Of a stretch of 64,000 nucleotides of DNA, positions 1-7,227 are shown piece by piece. The stretch comes from UBA1351 sp964563505. Lineage in GTDB: Bacteria; Bacillota; Clostridia; Lachnospirales; Vallitaleaceae. The stretch is from NCBI GenBank assembly GCA_964563505.1, contig CAZLXW010000007.1, positions 29,143 to 93,142 of the forward strand. Direction: 5' to 3'. The translations under genes were made by a program, and so were the position numbers. The stretch's first letter is position 1. Every line of letters begins with the position of its first letter. The notes under the pieces were generated by a model. The model saw only the letters and a list, made by a program, of their open reading frames with translations. It was not told where the DNA came from and searched no databases.

Positions 1-1066
1 TTGTGTGAATTTTTGACAGAAAACTTTGGATTTCTTTTGCAACTATCCCTTCATTACCGCTTTCAATAAGTTGAACAATCATTGTTTCGTCTTCTTTTAT
101 ATCTACATATGTATATTCTTTTTCATTACCCTCAAGAGCAAAGATATCATTTACATGTATAATCTCTTCATTAATATTTCTTGATAATGCTTGATTTGCT
201 TCTTCAAGAGAATTCTTGATTTTATCAAGACGATAACAGGAACCAATACCCACGCAAATATGACTGTCCACATAGCTACGTATACTTTCTATAATCGACT
301 CTGCTAGATGAATGGCTTTTATTCGTTGCTGGTACTCATTGTCTGTTTCTTCTTCTAACACAATGACAATCATACGATTTATGACAAGGGGTCCCACAAT
401 AGATTTACATTTGTATTTGATTTCATTTTGCACTTTAGGATAAAAAGTTTGACCTTTGACACCTGCACCAATTCGATTGCTTAGTTTATCATCACCATCT
501 TTTTCCCCAAATTCAAAAATCATTACATAACCATGATCTTGATCAATCGTAAACAGTTCTTCATAACGAAACAATTCTTCCCGGTAATCTGTATTAAGGA
601 GTAGGGAATATACAAAACCATGTTCTAATACAGGAATAATCTTCTCCAGTTTTTCCCTATTCTCCATTTCTATGGCACGTTGGTTTCGTTCTTCATCAAT
701 TTCCCCCATAATTTTATGAAGCACTTTTAATAACTTTTCTTGATTAATTGGTTTAAGAATATAATCACTAACGCCCAATTCAACCGCTTGTTTCGCATAT
801 TCAAATTGTTCATAGGCAGATATAATAACAAAGCGAACACTAGGATAACGTTTTTTAATGGTTTCGATTGCCTCAATACCATTTATGCCCGGCATCTTTA
901 TATCCATCAAAATAATATCCGGAATCACTTGATTCGTCGCTTCAATAGCTTCCCGACCCGAACTGGCTGTTGCCACAATATTTACTTTTGAAAAATTGTC
1001 TTCAATGATAAACTTAATACCTTCTAGAACGATTTGTTCATCATCGGCAATCATAATTTTATACAT
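1..1066 (-). CDS. YesN-type response regulator, C-terminus cut by window edge
   Basis: This reads open for 355 codons from an ATG at 1066 to the window edge, so the C-terminal part is missing. Residues 1-120 form a receiver domain: it starts MYKIMIADDEQ, has the phospho-acceptor in DIILMDIKMPG and the conserved lysine in DYILKPINQEK. The middle region resembles the linker domain of YesN/AraC-type regulators. The AraC helix-turn-helix expected at the C-terminus lies outside the window. The start lies 4 bases after the stop of the upstream kinase gene, and the ribosome site GGAGTGA overlaps that stop, so the two are translationally linked. It probably activates sugar-uptake genes located elsewhere. 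The family call is firm; the target is unknown. Confidence 0.88.
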   Translation of the reverse strand, partial: MYKIMIADDEQIVLEGIKFIIEDNFSKVNIVATASSGREAIEATNQVIPDIILMDIKMPGINGIEAIETIKKRYPSVRFVIISAYEQFEYAKQAVELGVSDYILKPINQEKLLKVLHKIMGEIDEERNQRAIEMENREKLEKIIPVLEHGFVYSLLLNTDYREELFRYEELFTIDQDHGYVMIFEFGEKDGDDKLSNRIGAGVKGQTFYPKVQNEIKYKCKSIVGPLVINRMIVIVLEEETDNEYQQRIKAIHLAESIIESIRSYVDSHICVGIGSCYRLDKIKNSLEEANQALSRNINEEIIHVNDIFALEGNEKEYTYVDIKEDETMIVQLIESGNEGIVAKEIQSFLSKIHT

Positions 1067-1070
1067 AGTT

Positions 1071-2522
1071 TCACTCCATATTTTGTGGGATTTTTATTGT
1101 TATTTTCACTCCGTGTCCGACTTCACTTTCAACATAGAACAGATTATGTTGATGATAGAATAGCTCGAGACGGTCACGCACATTTTTAATACCGATTCCC
1201 GAATTATTGGATAAGATTTCTTGTATTCTTTCCCTTGTCATTCCGACACCTGTATCTTGAACAATAATCTCAACAAAGGAGGCGTTTTTATATACATCAA
1301 TAAAAATCTTTCCTCCTTCTTCTAATCCACTTAATCCATGAATATAGGCATTTTCTACTAAGGGTTGTAAAATGAGTTGCGGAACCTTGACATTAGTCAC
1401 TTGCGAATCAATGTGAAATTCAAACTGTATCCGTTGTCCAAAACGTACTTTTAATAACTCGTAATAATCTTTAATATTATTAATCTCTTCTTCCAATGTA
1501 CAATGGGTATCCATTTTTTGAATATTATAGCGAAATAACCTGGACATTGTTTCCAGAAAATTACCGGTTTTCGGAGCTCGTTCAAGTATTGACAACTGGA
1601 CACCGGCATTAATGGTATTAAACATAAAATGTGGATTAATCTGTGACTGGAGAGCATATAATCTAGCATTATCTAATAAATGTTCCATTTTCACATTCTT
1701 AAGTTGCTCATCCTTAAGCTTAGCTTCCGTTTCTGCTTGCTTTTTCAACTCATCTACATATTCACTGATGCTATTTTTCATCTTATTAAAGGCGGCAGCC
1801 AAGAGTAAAAATTCATCTTCGGAATCTACATATACGTCCGGTGTTTGAAAATTTCCTTTTGCAATCTCTTCAGCCGCATCTGATAAATGGGTAATAGGTC
1901 GAACCATTCGTGCAGTAATATAGTAGACGACTGTAAATGCAATCAAAACCAAAACTATAACAATAATATAGGTGATCGATTGTAATAAGCGGATTTGATT
2001 GACTAAATCTAAATAAGCTTTTGAATTTCTGTTTAACTGCTTATTATTTAATTGATCAATATAATCAAAAATATACCCTTTAATCTCAACACTATATTCA
2101 TAATGTTCGTAGTATTTTTCCACATTTCGAAGACGTTTATATCCAATAGCTTCATTGCTTTGTTCTAAATAGGCTTCAACGAGATGGACAATATTTTTCA
2201 TCATCAAATCTTCATCATTATATATTTGCTCACTCACCTGGCTAATATCACCTTGTAGCTGCTCCACACCAATCAAAAAATTATTCAACCGAGTGGAACT
2301 TTTTGACGTCAAAAAACCTAATAGGTCCGCATCAAGACCATTCATATTTGACTCTACTTCAGATAAATAGATATGTTTTTCGAACATTGCTTGAATTTGC
2401 CCTTTATATCGCTCCATAATACTTAGAGAATACATGCTTAGTATTGCCATTAAAAGAATGATTCCTAGGGAATAGAGCATCATGTTATTCTTAATTGAAC
2501 CAAATTTATTGAGTTTTGACAT
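1071..2522 (-). CDS. YesM/LytS-type sensor histidine kinase
   Basis: A membrane sensor kinase of about 483 residues. A transmembrane helix lies near residues 13-36, then an extracytoplasmic region of about 145 residues, a second helix near 183-205, and a HAMP segment. The His_kinase family box QSQINPHFMFNTIN lies near residue 295 and carries the phospho-acceptor histidine. A C-terminal ATPase domain has LVENAYIHG and DTGVGM. I prefer the ATG at 2522; a GTG three codons earlier at 2531 is also possible. Either start overlaps the end of the binding-protein gene (stop at 2506). With its neighbours it forms a binding protein-kinase-regulator set, similar in layout to the XylFII-LytS-YesN system of clostridia. 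The ligand is not evident. Confidence 0.9.
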   Translation of the reverse strand: MSKLNKFGSIKNNMMLYSLGIILLMAILSMYSLSIMERYKGQIQAMFEKHIYLSEVESNMNGLDADLLGFLTSKSSTRLNNFLIGVEQLQGDISQVSEQIYNDEDLMMKNIVHLVEAYLEQSNEAIGYKRLRNVEKYYEHYEYSVEIKGYIFDYIDQLNNKQLNRNSKAYLDLVNQIRLLQSITYIIVIVLVLIAFTVVYYITARMVRPITHLSDAAEEIAKGNFQTPDVYVDSEDEFLLLAAAFNKMKNSISEYVDELKKQAETEAKLKDEQLKNVKMEHLLDNARLYALQSQINPHFMFNTINAGVQLSILERAPKTGNFLETMSRLFRYNIQKMDTHCTLEEEINNIKDYYELLKVRFGQRIQFEFHIDSQVTNVKVPQLILQPLVENAYIHGLSGLEEGGKIFIDVYKNASFVEIIVQDTGVGMTRERIQEILSNNSGIGIKNVRDRLELFYHQHNLFYVESEVGHGVKITIKIPQNME

Positions 2523-3555
2523 TTTCTTCACTCTTTTCTAACAAAATAGTATCAACATTGCTTTGATCAATCACTTGAATGGATGTATTAAAATAATTGC
2601 TTACAAAAGCACTGGTCTTATACTCATAAAAAGCCGCAATTGCTTTTTTCCCAATATCATAGAAATCCGTAACTATTGAGGCTTCAATAATATTTCCTTT
2701 TTTTATGCTATCAAGAATTTCCACTTCATCTCCATATCCAATCAAGCTTACCTGACTAACTAAATTATTATCCACAAGGACTTGTATAACACCCAGAGTA
2801 TTGGACGTATTCGTACAGAAAATTCCGCTAATGTCCGGATTCTCTTTCATTAAATTCGTCGCAATGATTTCTGCACTTAAAACTCCTTCTTCCGTATAAA
2901 GAACATGTTCTAATGTTATATTCGGATATTTTTTGAGAATATCATTAAATCCTAACACCAATAGACTATCATTAATATCGGCATACTCTTCATAACTTCT
3001 GGGCTCAATAACAGCTATTTTCCCCGAGGTTCCAAGGGATTTTATCATTTCCTGAGCAGCAATCTCTCCGATTGTATATCGATTCACACCGACATAGGTA
3101 ATTCGTTGACTTGACGCAAGATCTTCATTCATTGTAATCACAGGAATACCCGCCAATGATAATTTATCAATCATTGCTATCACTTCGTCATCATAATAGG
3201 CATGAATAATTAAACCATCCACTTTGTTATACATGGCCAACTGCATATTTTCTATCAGTTGATCTCGATAGTTGGCCCCTTCGATGGAAATAATTTCTGT
3301 AGCGACACGATAGATTTCACTTTCTTCTTCAATTCCACGAATAAATTCTTCACTATAAGTTTGATTTGATCCGTCAATTAAGATCATCACATGGTAATCT
3401 GCATTCTCTTTAGATGCCCAAAAATACTCATCCGCTGATGATTTAGTCAATTGATAGGATATGTAAAATCCAGCAAATAATGCTACACTTAGTGTTATGA
3501 CCAAAATACCCATGACCCAAAAAAATAATCGCTTATTATTAATTTTATTTGACAT
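2506..3555 (-). CDS. Membrane-anchored sugar-binding-type protein (Peripla_BP_4-like)
   Basis: A protein of about 349 residues. It begins MSNKINNKRL, then one hydrophobic segment near residues 9-31 with no lipobox, so it is likely a membrane anchor and not a released or lipidated protein. The rest is a type I periplasmic-binding fold of the RbsB/XylF class: VMILIDGSNQTYSEEF, DGLIIHAYYDDEVI, GIPVITMNED, YVGVNRYTIGEIAAQE and GIFCTNTSNTLGVIQVL are typical segments. The start is set by AAGGAGCG eight bases upstream; longer in-frame reads lack such a site. No transporter genes follow it, only a YesM kinase and a YesN regulator. I infer that it feeds ligand information to the kinase, as XylFII does to LytS. 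Confidence 0.82.
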   Translation of the reverse strand: MSNKINNKRLFFWVMGILVITLSVALFAGFYISYQLTKSSADEYFWASKENADYHVMILIDGSNQTYSEEFIRGIEEESEIYRVATEIISIEGANYRDQLIENMQLAMYNKVDGLIIHAYYDDEVIAMIDKLSLAGIPVITMNEDLASSQRITYVGVNRYTIGEIAAQEMIKSLGTSGKIAVIEPRSYEEYADINDSLLVLGFNDILKKYPNITLEHVLYTEEGVLSAEIIATNLMKENPDISGIFCTNTSNTLGVIQVLVDNNLVSQVSLIGYGDEVEILDSIKKGNIIEASIVTDFYDIGKKAIAAFYEYKTSAFVSNYFNTSIQVIDQSNVDTILLEKSEENVKTQ

Positions 3556-3683
3556 ATATTCGCTCCTTAAACTACTTTCCTCTTTCATTTTAACATGGAA
3601 TTGTAAGACAAAATTAATCGATATTAGCATTTTTTTATGTTATGATAGGATTTGAATACATAAAAAATCGATTGGAGATAGCC

Positions 3684-4094
3684 ATGAACTTTACCATTAT
3701 TTATCAGGAAAAAAAATTACTCTCTTTTTATATACATGCTTTAAAAGAATATCACAAACGTTTGCAACGGTATTGCAAGATCCAACGACTGTCTTGTTCA
3801 TCAACGTCTGATATGCTCAAAAAAATAAATAGTAACTCATATGTCATCGGAGTTACTATACATGAATCTACGCATACGTCTGAAGCCCTCGCCAATTATT
3901 TTTCTCAACTTGCAGTAACCGGTCAATCGCGCGTCCTTTTTATTGTTAACCCTTCGAATGAACTTCTTAAACACTGTGATGATTGCATTTCACTTTCCCC
4001 TTTAACAAGGAATACCGGATTAATCTTAACCATTCTTTACGAACAAATCTACCGTTCATATCGGATTAATCTTAATCAGGCCTATCACAAATAA
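3684..4094 (+). CDS. Divergent RlmH-family paralogue with intact C-terminal tail but degenerate SAM site
   Basis: A 136-residue protein starting MNFTIIYQEKKLLSF, with GGAG seven bases before the ATG. It aligns end to end with RlmH (SPOUT family): HALKEYHKRLQRYCKIQ matches the RlmH helix EYEKRL.RYTKI, SYVIGVTIHE matches the start of the knot, and the last residues EQIYRSYRINLNQAYHK match the RlmH tail EQ(V/I)YRAFKIxRGEAYHK. Two things differ. A stretch of about 23 residues near residue 40 (the usual PDEKAPEN... region) is missing. The SAM loop VIGGSNGL has become FIVNPSNEL and MTFPHQ has become LTRNTG, so SAM binding looks lost. It overlaps the convergent RlmH gene by 10 bases. It could be a decaying copy, but the well-kept tail argues for function. 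Confidence 0.75.
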   Translation: MNFTIIYQEKKLLSFYIHALKEYHKRLQRYCKIQRLSCSSTSDMLKKINSNSYVIGVTIHESTHTSEALANYFSQLAVTGQSRVLFIVNPSNELLKHCDDCISLSPLTRNTGLILTILYEQIYRSYRINLNQAYHK

Positions 4095-4543
4095 GGCGCA
4101 ATATCTGCAAGTTTCTCTGACAAAATGAGACGCATAAGCTGATGGGGAAAGGTCATTTGGGAAAAAGATATAGATAGATTCGACCGCTTCAAAACAAAAT
4201 CACTCAAACCAAGGGATCCGCCAATCACAAAACAAAGCTTTTCTTTGTTGAATTGCTTTGCTTTTTTTAAGGCTTTAATCAAGCCTTCTGTTGTCAACTC
4301 ACTTCCTAGTATTTCCAAAGTAATCACATACATATCTTCTTTTATATAATGAAGTAAAGCCAAGCCTTCTTTATCTTTTATTTGTGTCTCCATTGATTTC
4401 GACAAATTTTCAGGGGCTTTTTCATCTGGAATCTCAATAAGGGAAATCGGAAGGCACTTTCTAATCGCTCGCACATAATGTTCAATGCCGGACCTTAAAT
4501 ACTTTTCTTTAATTTTACCCACACATACAATTGTTATTTCCAC
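4085..4543 (-). CDS. rlmH: RlmH, 23S rRNA pseudouridine-1915 N3-methyltransferase, lacking the conserved C-terminal tail
   Basis: A 152-residue SPOUT methyltransferase. RlmH methylates N3 of pseudouridine 1915 in helix 69 of 23S rRNA. Visible family segments are EITIVCVGKIKEKYL, EIPDEKAPENLS, the SAM loop FVIGGSLGLSD (near residue 105) and SFSQMTFPHQLMRLIL. The family then continues with EQ(V/I)YRAFKIxxGEPYHK; here the protein reads SEKLADIAPYL and stops. I checked the other frames past the stop and found no displaced tail, so this is a replaced tail, not a simple frameshift. The start is GTG with GAGG seven bases upstream. It lies 15 bases after the DUF815 gene, probably in one transcript. 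Alone it should lack tail residues needed for catalysis. Confidence 0.88.
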   Translation of the reverse strand: MEITIVCVGKIKEKYLRSGIEHYVRAIRKCLPISLIEIPDEKAPENLSKSMETQIKDKEGLALLHYIKEDMYVITLEILGSELTTEGLIKALKKAKQFNKEKLCFVIGGSLGLSDFVLKRSNLSISFSQMTFPHQLMRLILSEKLADIAPYL

Positions 4544-4558
4544 ATAATCCTCTTTTCC

Positions 4559-5794
4559 TTAAGTCGTTTGTGCATCTAGTTTTACTTGTTTAATAAATTG
4601 ATTAGCCACACGGCCGGACATTTTCCCGTGGCGCATTGCATAGATACGTGCATCATGAATAAGTTGTTCTTCTTCTATATTAACGTTTTCATTTTCAGCC
4701 ATGGCTTTGACCATTGAAAAATACTCCTTTTGGTCCAAATTTTCATAGATTAGGGTTAAGCCAAAACGATCCGATAAGGACGTCATCTCCTGAATAAAGT
4801 CTTGAAGGTGAATATCATTTTCTCTTTCCGTACGAATTTCTTTGATTAAGTGTCTACGATTTGAGGTAACATAAAAAACAACATGGGATAAATCGTCAGA
4901 GATACTGCCTTCGATAAATGACTTTAAAAATTTGTATTCATCCTCATTGGCTTCAAACGATAAATCGTCAATGAAAAGAATAAATCGAAATCCTTGATTC
5001 TTAATAAGGCTCAACACTTTAGGTAAATAACTCAGCTGTCCTTTTTGCATCTGTACTAATCGTAAGCCTTCTTGGGCAAAAAGTTTTGCCACAGTTTTAA
5101 CTGAGGTTGATTTCCCTGTTCCACTCCCTCCAACAAGTAAGGCGTTTTGACTGGAATACCCTTCCACAAATGCTTTTGTGTTTTTAAACAAGGCATCTTT
5201 TTGTCGTTCATATAGATAAATCTTATCCCAGGCTAATGTGACAATATTCTCAATACCGATAAATTCAGGCTCGCCTTCATTTATTTTTACCAAAAATCCA
5301 TAATTGAGGGCAAAACGACCCACACCATACTTCTTAAGAATTTCAACGAATTTTTCAGCTCTTTGATCAAGTTCTAAGGAATCTATACTGTCAAAAAATA
5401 ACTTATGGGCAGAAATGACTTCTTGCTTATGGTTTATCGGTTCATGTTCCATTTTTGCCAATATGTGTCCCTCATCATTTGCCAGTTCACATAAAGCATC
5501 TAGATTAATAGACATAATTTTGGCCAGAATTTTCAAATCATTTTCAAGACAACTCTTTTGATATGGGTTCATCTCTTTTTGATTGACCATCTGCATCAGT
5601 TTGCTATTTGCCTCTTGAATCATATGGTAAATGACGTATTCTGTAAAACTCTGATTAGCATTGAGAAGCAAGCGCACAAGTTCATAGTATTTATTCTTTT
5701 TTACCTTGTTTTCAACAAGTTCTTTTACGCACATAAGCACCGGATTATCTATTAAATAATCAAAGAGAGTTAATTGGTTTAATTTTAGTTTCAT
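4559..5794 (-). CDS. DUF815-family AAA-type ATPase
   Basis: A 411-residue cytoplasmic protein. The N-terminal half is helical and without known motifs. The C-terminal half is a P-loop ATPase: Walker A GGSGTGKS at 222-229, Walker B RFILFIDDLSF at 270-280, a sensor-like SHVVFYVTSNRRHL, and the segment NDIHLQDFIQEMTSLSDRFGLTL that is typical of DUF815 proteins. Members are common in Clostridia and are of unknown function; they are often listed as predicted ATPases. It is first in an apparent two-gene transcript with rlmH. A promoter-like TTGTAG-17-TATAAT lies upstream. Confidence 0.88.
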   Translation of the reverse strand: MKLKLNQLTLFDYLIDNPVLMCVKELVENKVKKNKYYELVRLLLNANQSFTEYVIYHMIQEANSKLMQMVNQKEMNPYQKSCLENDLKILAKIMSINLDALCELANDEGHILAKMEHEPINHKQEVISAHKLFFDSIDSLELDQRAEKFVEILKKYGVGRFALNYGFLVKINEGEPEFIGIENIVTLAWDKIYLYERQKDALFKNTKAFVEGYSSQNALLVGGSGTGKSTSVKTVAKLFAQEGLRLVQMQKGQLSYLPKVLSLIKNQGFRFILFIDDLSFEANEDEYKFLKSFIEGSISDDLSHVVFYVTSNRRHLIKEIRTERENDIHLQDFIQEMTSLSDRFGLTLIYENLDQKEYFSMVKAMAENENVNIEEEQLIHDARIYAMRHGKMSGRVANQFIKQVKLDAQTT

Positions 5795-5832
5795 CCGTCG
5801 TCTCCTAACTGTATTTAATTTGTAATATCCCT

Positions 5833-5861
5833 ATTATATAATGCCCTATCAAATCCTACAA
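5833..5861 (-). promoter_or_regulatory. Probable sigma-A promoter of the DUF815-rlmH unit
   Basis: On the minus strand a TATAAT (5833-5838) sits 17 bases from TTGTAG (5856-5861). It lies about 40 bases upstream of the DUF815 start. The -10 is perfect and the -35 partial. Confidence 0.5.
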
Positions 5862-5952
5862 TATTACATTTATATTAAAATATGTAAAACACCTAGTTAA
5901 TGAAAGCAGTTTTTGATATGATTAGATTACTATATTTGAAAGGGTTTGTGAA

Positions 5953-7104
5953 ATGAAAATAAATTGGAATCGTAAATATAATACCGTCGCCGTTTATGTT
6001 ATTCTTGTTTTCCTGATTTGTTATGGTATATACAAGCTAACCAATAGTTGGGATCAAACAAGCACTGTATTTAATGTTATCCTAAAAACATTATCCCCCT
6101 TTATCTATGCATTAACCATTGCCTATTTTTTAAACCCTCTTGTTCAACGTATTGAATTTACTTTTTTTAAAAAACTAAAAAGCGAAAAACTCCAGCGAAG
6201 CCTTTCAATACTAACGGCTTATGTATTAGTTATCAGCTCCATTGTCATCTTACTTTCATTTATCATGCCACAACTTATTGACAGTGTCCAGGAAATCGCA
6301 AAACTTCCGAGAATCTATCTCCCTATTATTGATCAGTTTTTAAGCCAAGACACCTTATCTGTTTTTGATACTGATTATTATATTGATATGACCTTTATTA
6401 ATCGCTACTTCAATGACAACATCAAAGAAACCGTTGATTCACTTACCAATATGGTGCAAAATTTTGCACCGAAAATTTTAATCTATCTTTCAAGTTTTGC
6501 ATCTGCATTAATGAATATACTTCTTGGATTCATCATCGCAATTTATTTACTACTTACCAAGGAAGTTGGCTTACGAACAGCTCGAAAAGTTATTCTCGCA
6601 CTTTTACCACCAAAACATGCCATAAACCTAATCAACCTTGGAAAAGAGAGTAATCAGATTTTTATAAACTTCATTATAGGTAAACTCTTAGATTCCTTAA
6701 TCATCGGTATTCTTGCCTTTATCGTCTTATTGATTTTTAAGTTTCCTTATGCCCTTCTTTTAAGTGTCATTATCGGTGTCACAAATATTATTCCTTATTT
6801 TGGTCCCTTTATCGGCGGAATCATCGGGTTTGCCTTGTTACTCTTTATAAACCCGGTTCAAGCACTTTGGTTTATGGTCTTTATACTTATCTTGCAGCAA
6901 TTCGACGGCAATATTTTAGGCCCAAAAATTCTTGGTAATTCTACAGGATTATCTCCTTTTTGGGTTATTTTTGCTATTATTATCTTCGGTAAGTTTTTCG
7001 GTTTTGTCGGAATGTTTATTGGAGTCCCTATTGTCGCTGTTCTAAAAAATATTATTACACGTCAAATTGATCGTTTGTATAATCATCGAATGAAAACCCT
7101 TTAA
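5953..7104 (+). CDS. AI-2E family transporter (TqsA/YdiK-like membrane protein)
   Basis: A 383-residue integral membrane protein. Hydrophobic segments occur near residues 11-29, 45-62, 80-105, then a soluble stretch (about 110-170), followed by helices near 175-202 and a dense cluster from 238 to 370. The run GVTNIIPYFGPFIGGIIGF and the end LGPKILGNSTGLSPFWVIF...GMFIGVPIVAVLKN are hallmarks of the AI-2E transporter family (PF01594). Members range from putative AI-2 exporters to Na+/H+ antiporters, so the substrate is open. AAAGGG precedes the ATG by seven bases. It stands alone on the plus strand, between two minus-strand units. Confidence 0.9.
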   Translation: MKINWNRKYNTVAVYVILVFLICYGIYKLTNSWDQTSTVFNVILKTLSPFIYALTIAYFLNPLVQRIEFTFFKKLKSEKLQRSLSILTAYVLVISSIVILLSFIMPQLIDSVQEIAKLPRIYLPIIDQFLSQDTLSVFDTDYYIDMTFINRYFNDNIKETVDSLTNMVQNFAPKILIYLSSFASALMNILLGFIIAIYLLLTKEVGLRTARKVILALLPPKHAINLINLGKESNQIFINFIIGKLLDSLIIGILAFIVLLIFKFPYALLLSVIIGVTNIIPYFGPFIGGIIGFALLLFINPVQALWFMVFILILQQFDGNILGPKILGNSTGLSPFWVIFAIIIFGKFFGFVGMFIGVPIVAVLKNIITRQIDRLYNHRMKTL

Positions 7105-7113
7105 AATAATTAA

Positions 7114-7174
7114 AAACAGACTTATTCACAATGAATTTTCTGAAAAATCAAGAAAATTGTGGATAAGTCTGTTT
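7114..7174. terminator. Long imperfect inverted repeat between convergent genes, likely bidirectional terminator
   Basis: The arms 7114-7140 and 7152-7174 pair over about 23 bases with a 4-base bulge. Read on the minus strand the stem is followed by GTTTTTAATTATTTTA, a fair terminator tail for the lipoprotein gene ending at 7228. On the plus strand the T-tail is short. It also carries DnaA-box-like sequences (separate entry). Confidence 0.55.
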
Positions 7175-7187
7175 ACTGTGTGGATTA
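7122..7187. other. Cluster of three DnaA-box-like nonamers
   Basis: TTATTCACA (7122-7130, plus) and TTATCCACA (7158-7166, minus) both match the TTATNCACA consensus. A third, TAATCCACA (7179-7187, minus), differs at one base and lies 21 bases from the second in the same orientation. Two of the boxes are the arms of the inverted repeat, so they could be a by-product of the terminator. Confidence 0.35.
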
Positions 7188-7227
7188 CTTGTACGATTTT
7201 TGAACATTTTAATCCTTTTTTCGAATT

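Noticed and set aside
3684..4094. SIS-type sugar isomerase domain as identity of the 136-residue protein
   Set aside because: A short segment looks SIS-like, but the end-to-end match to RlmH, with the tail ending YHK, is far better.
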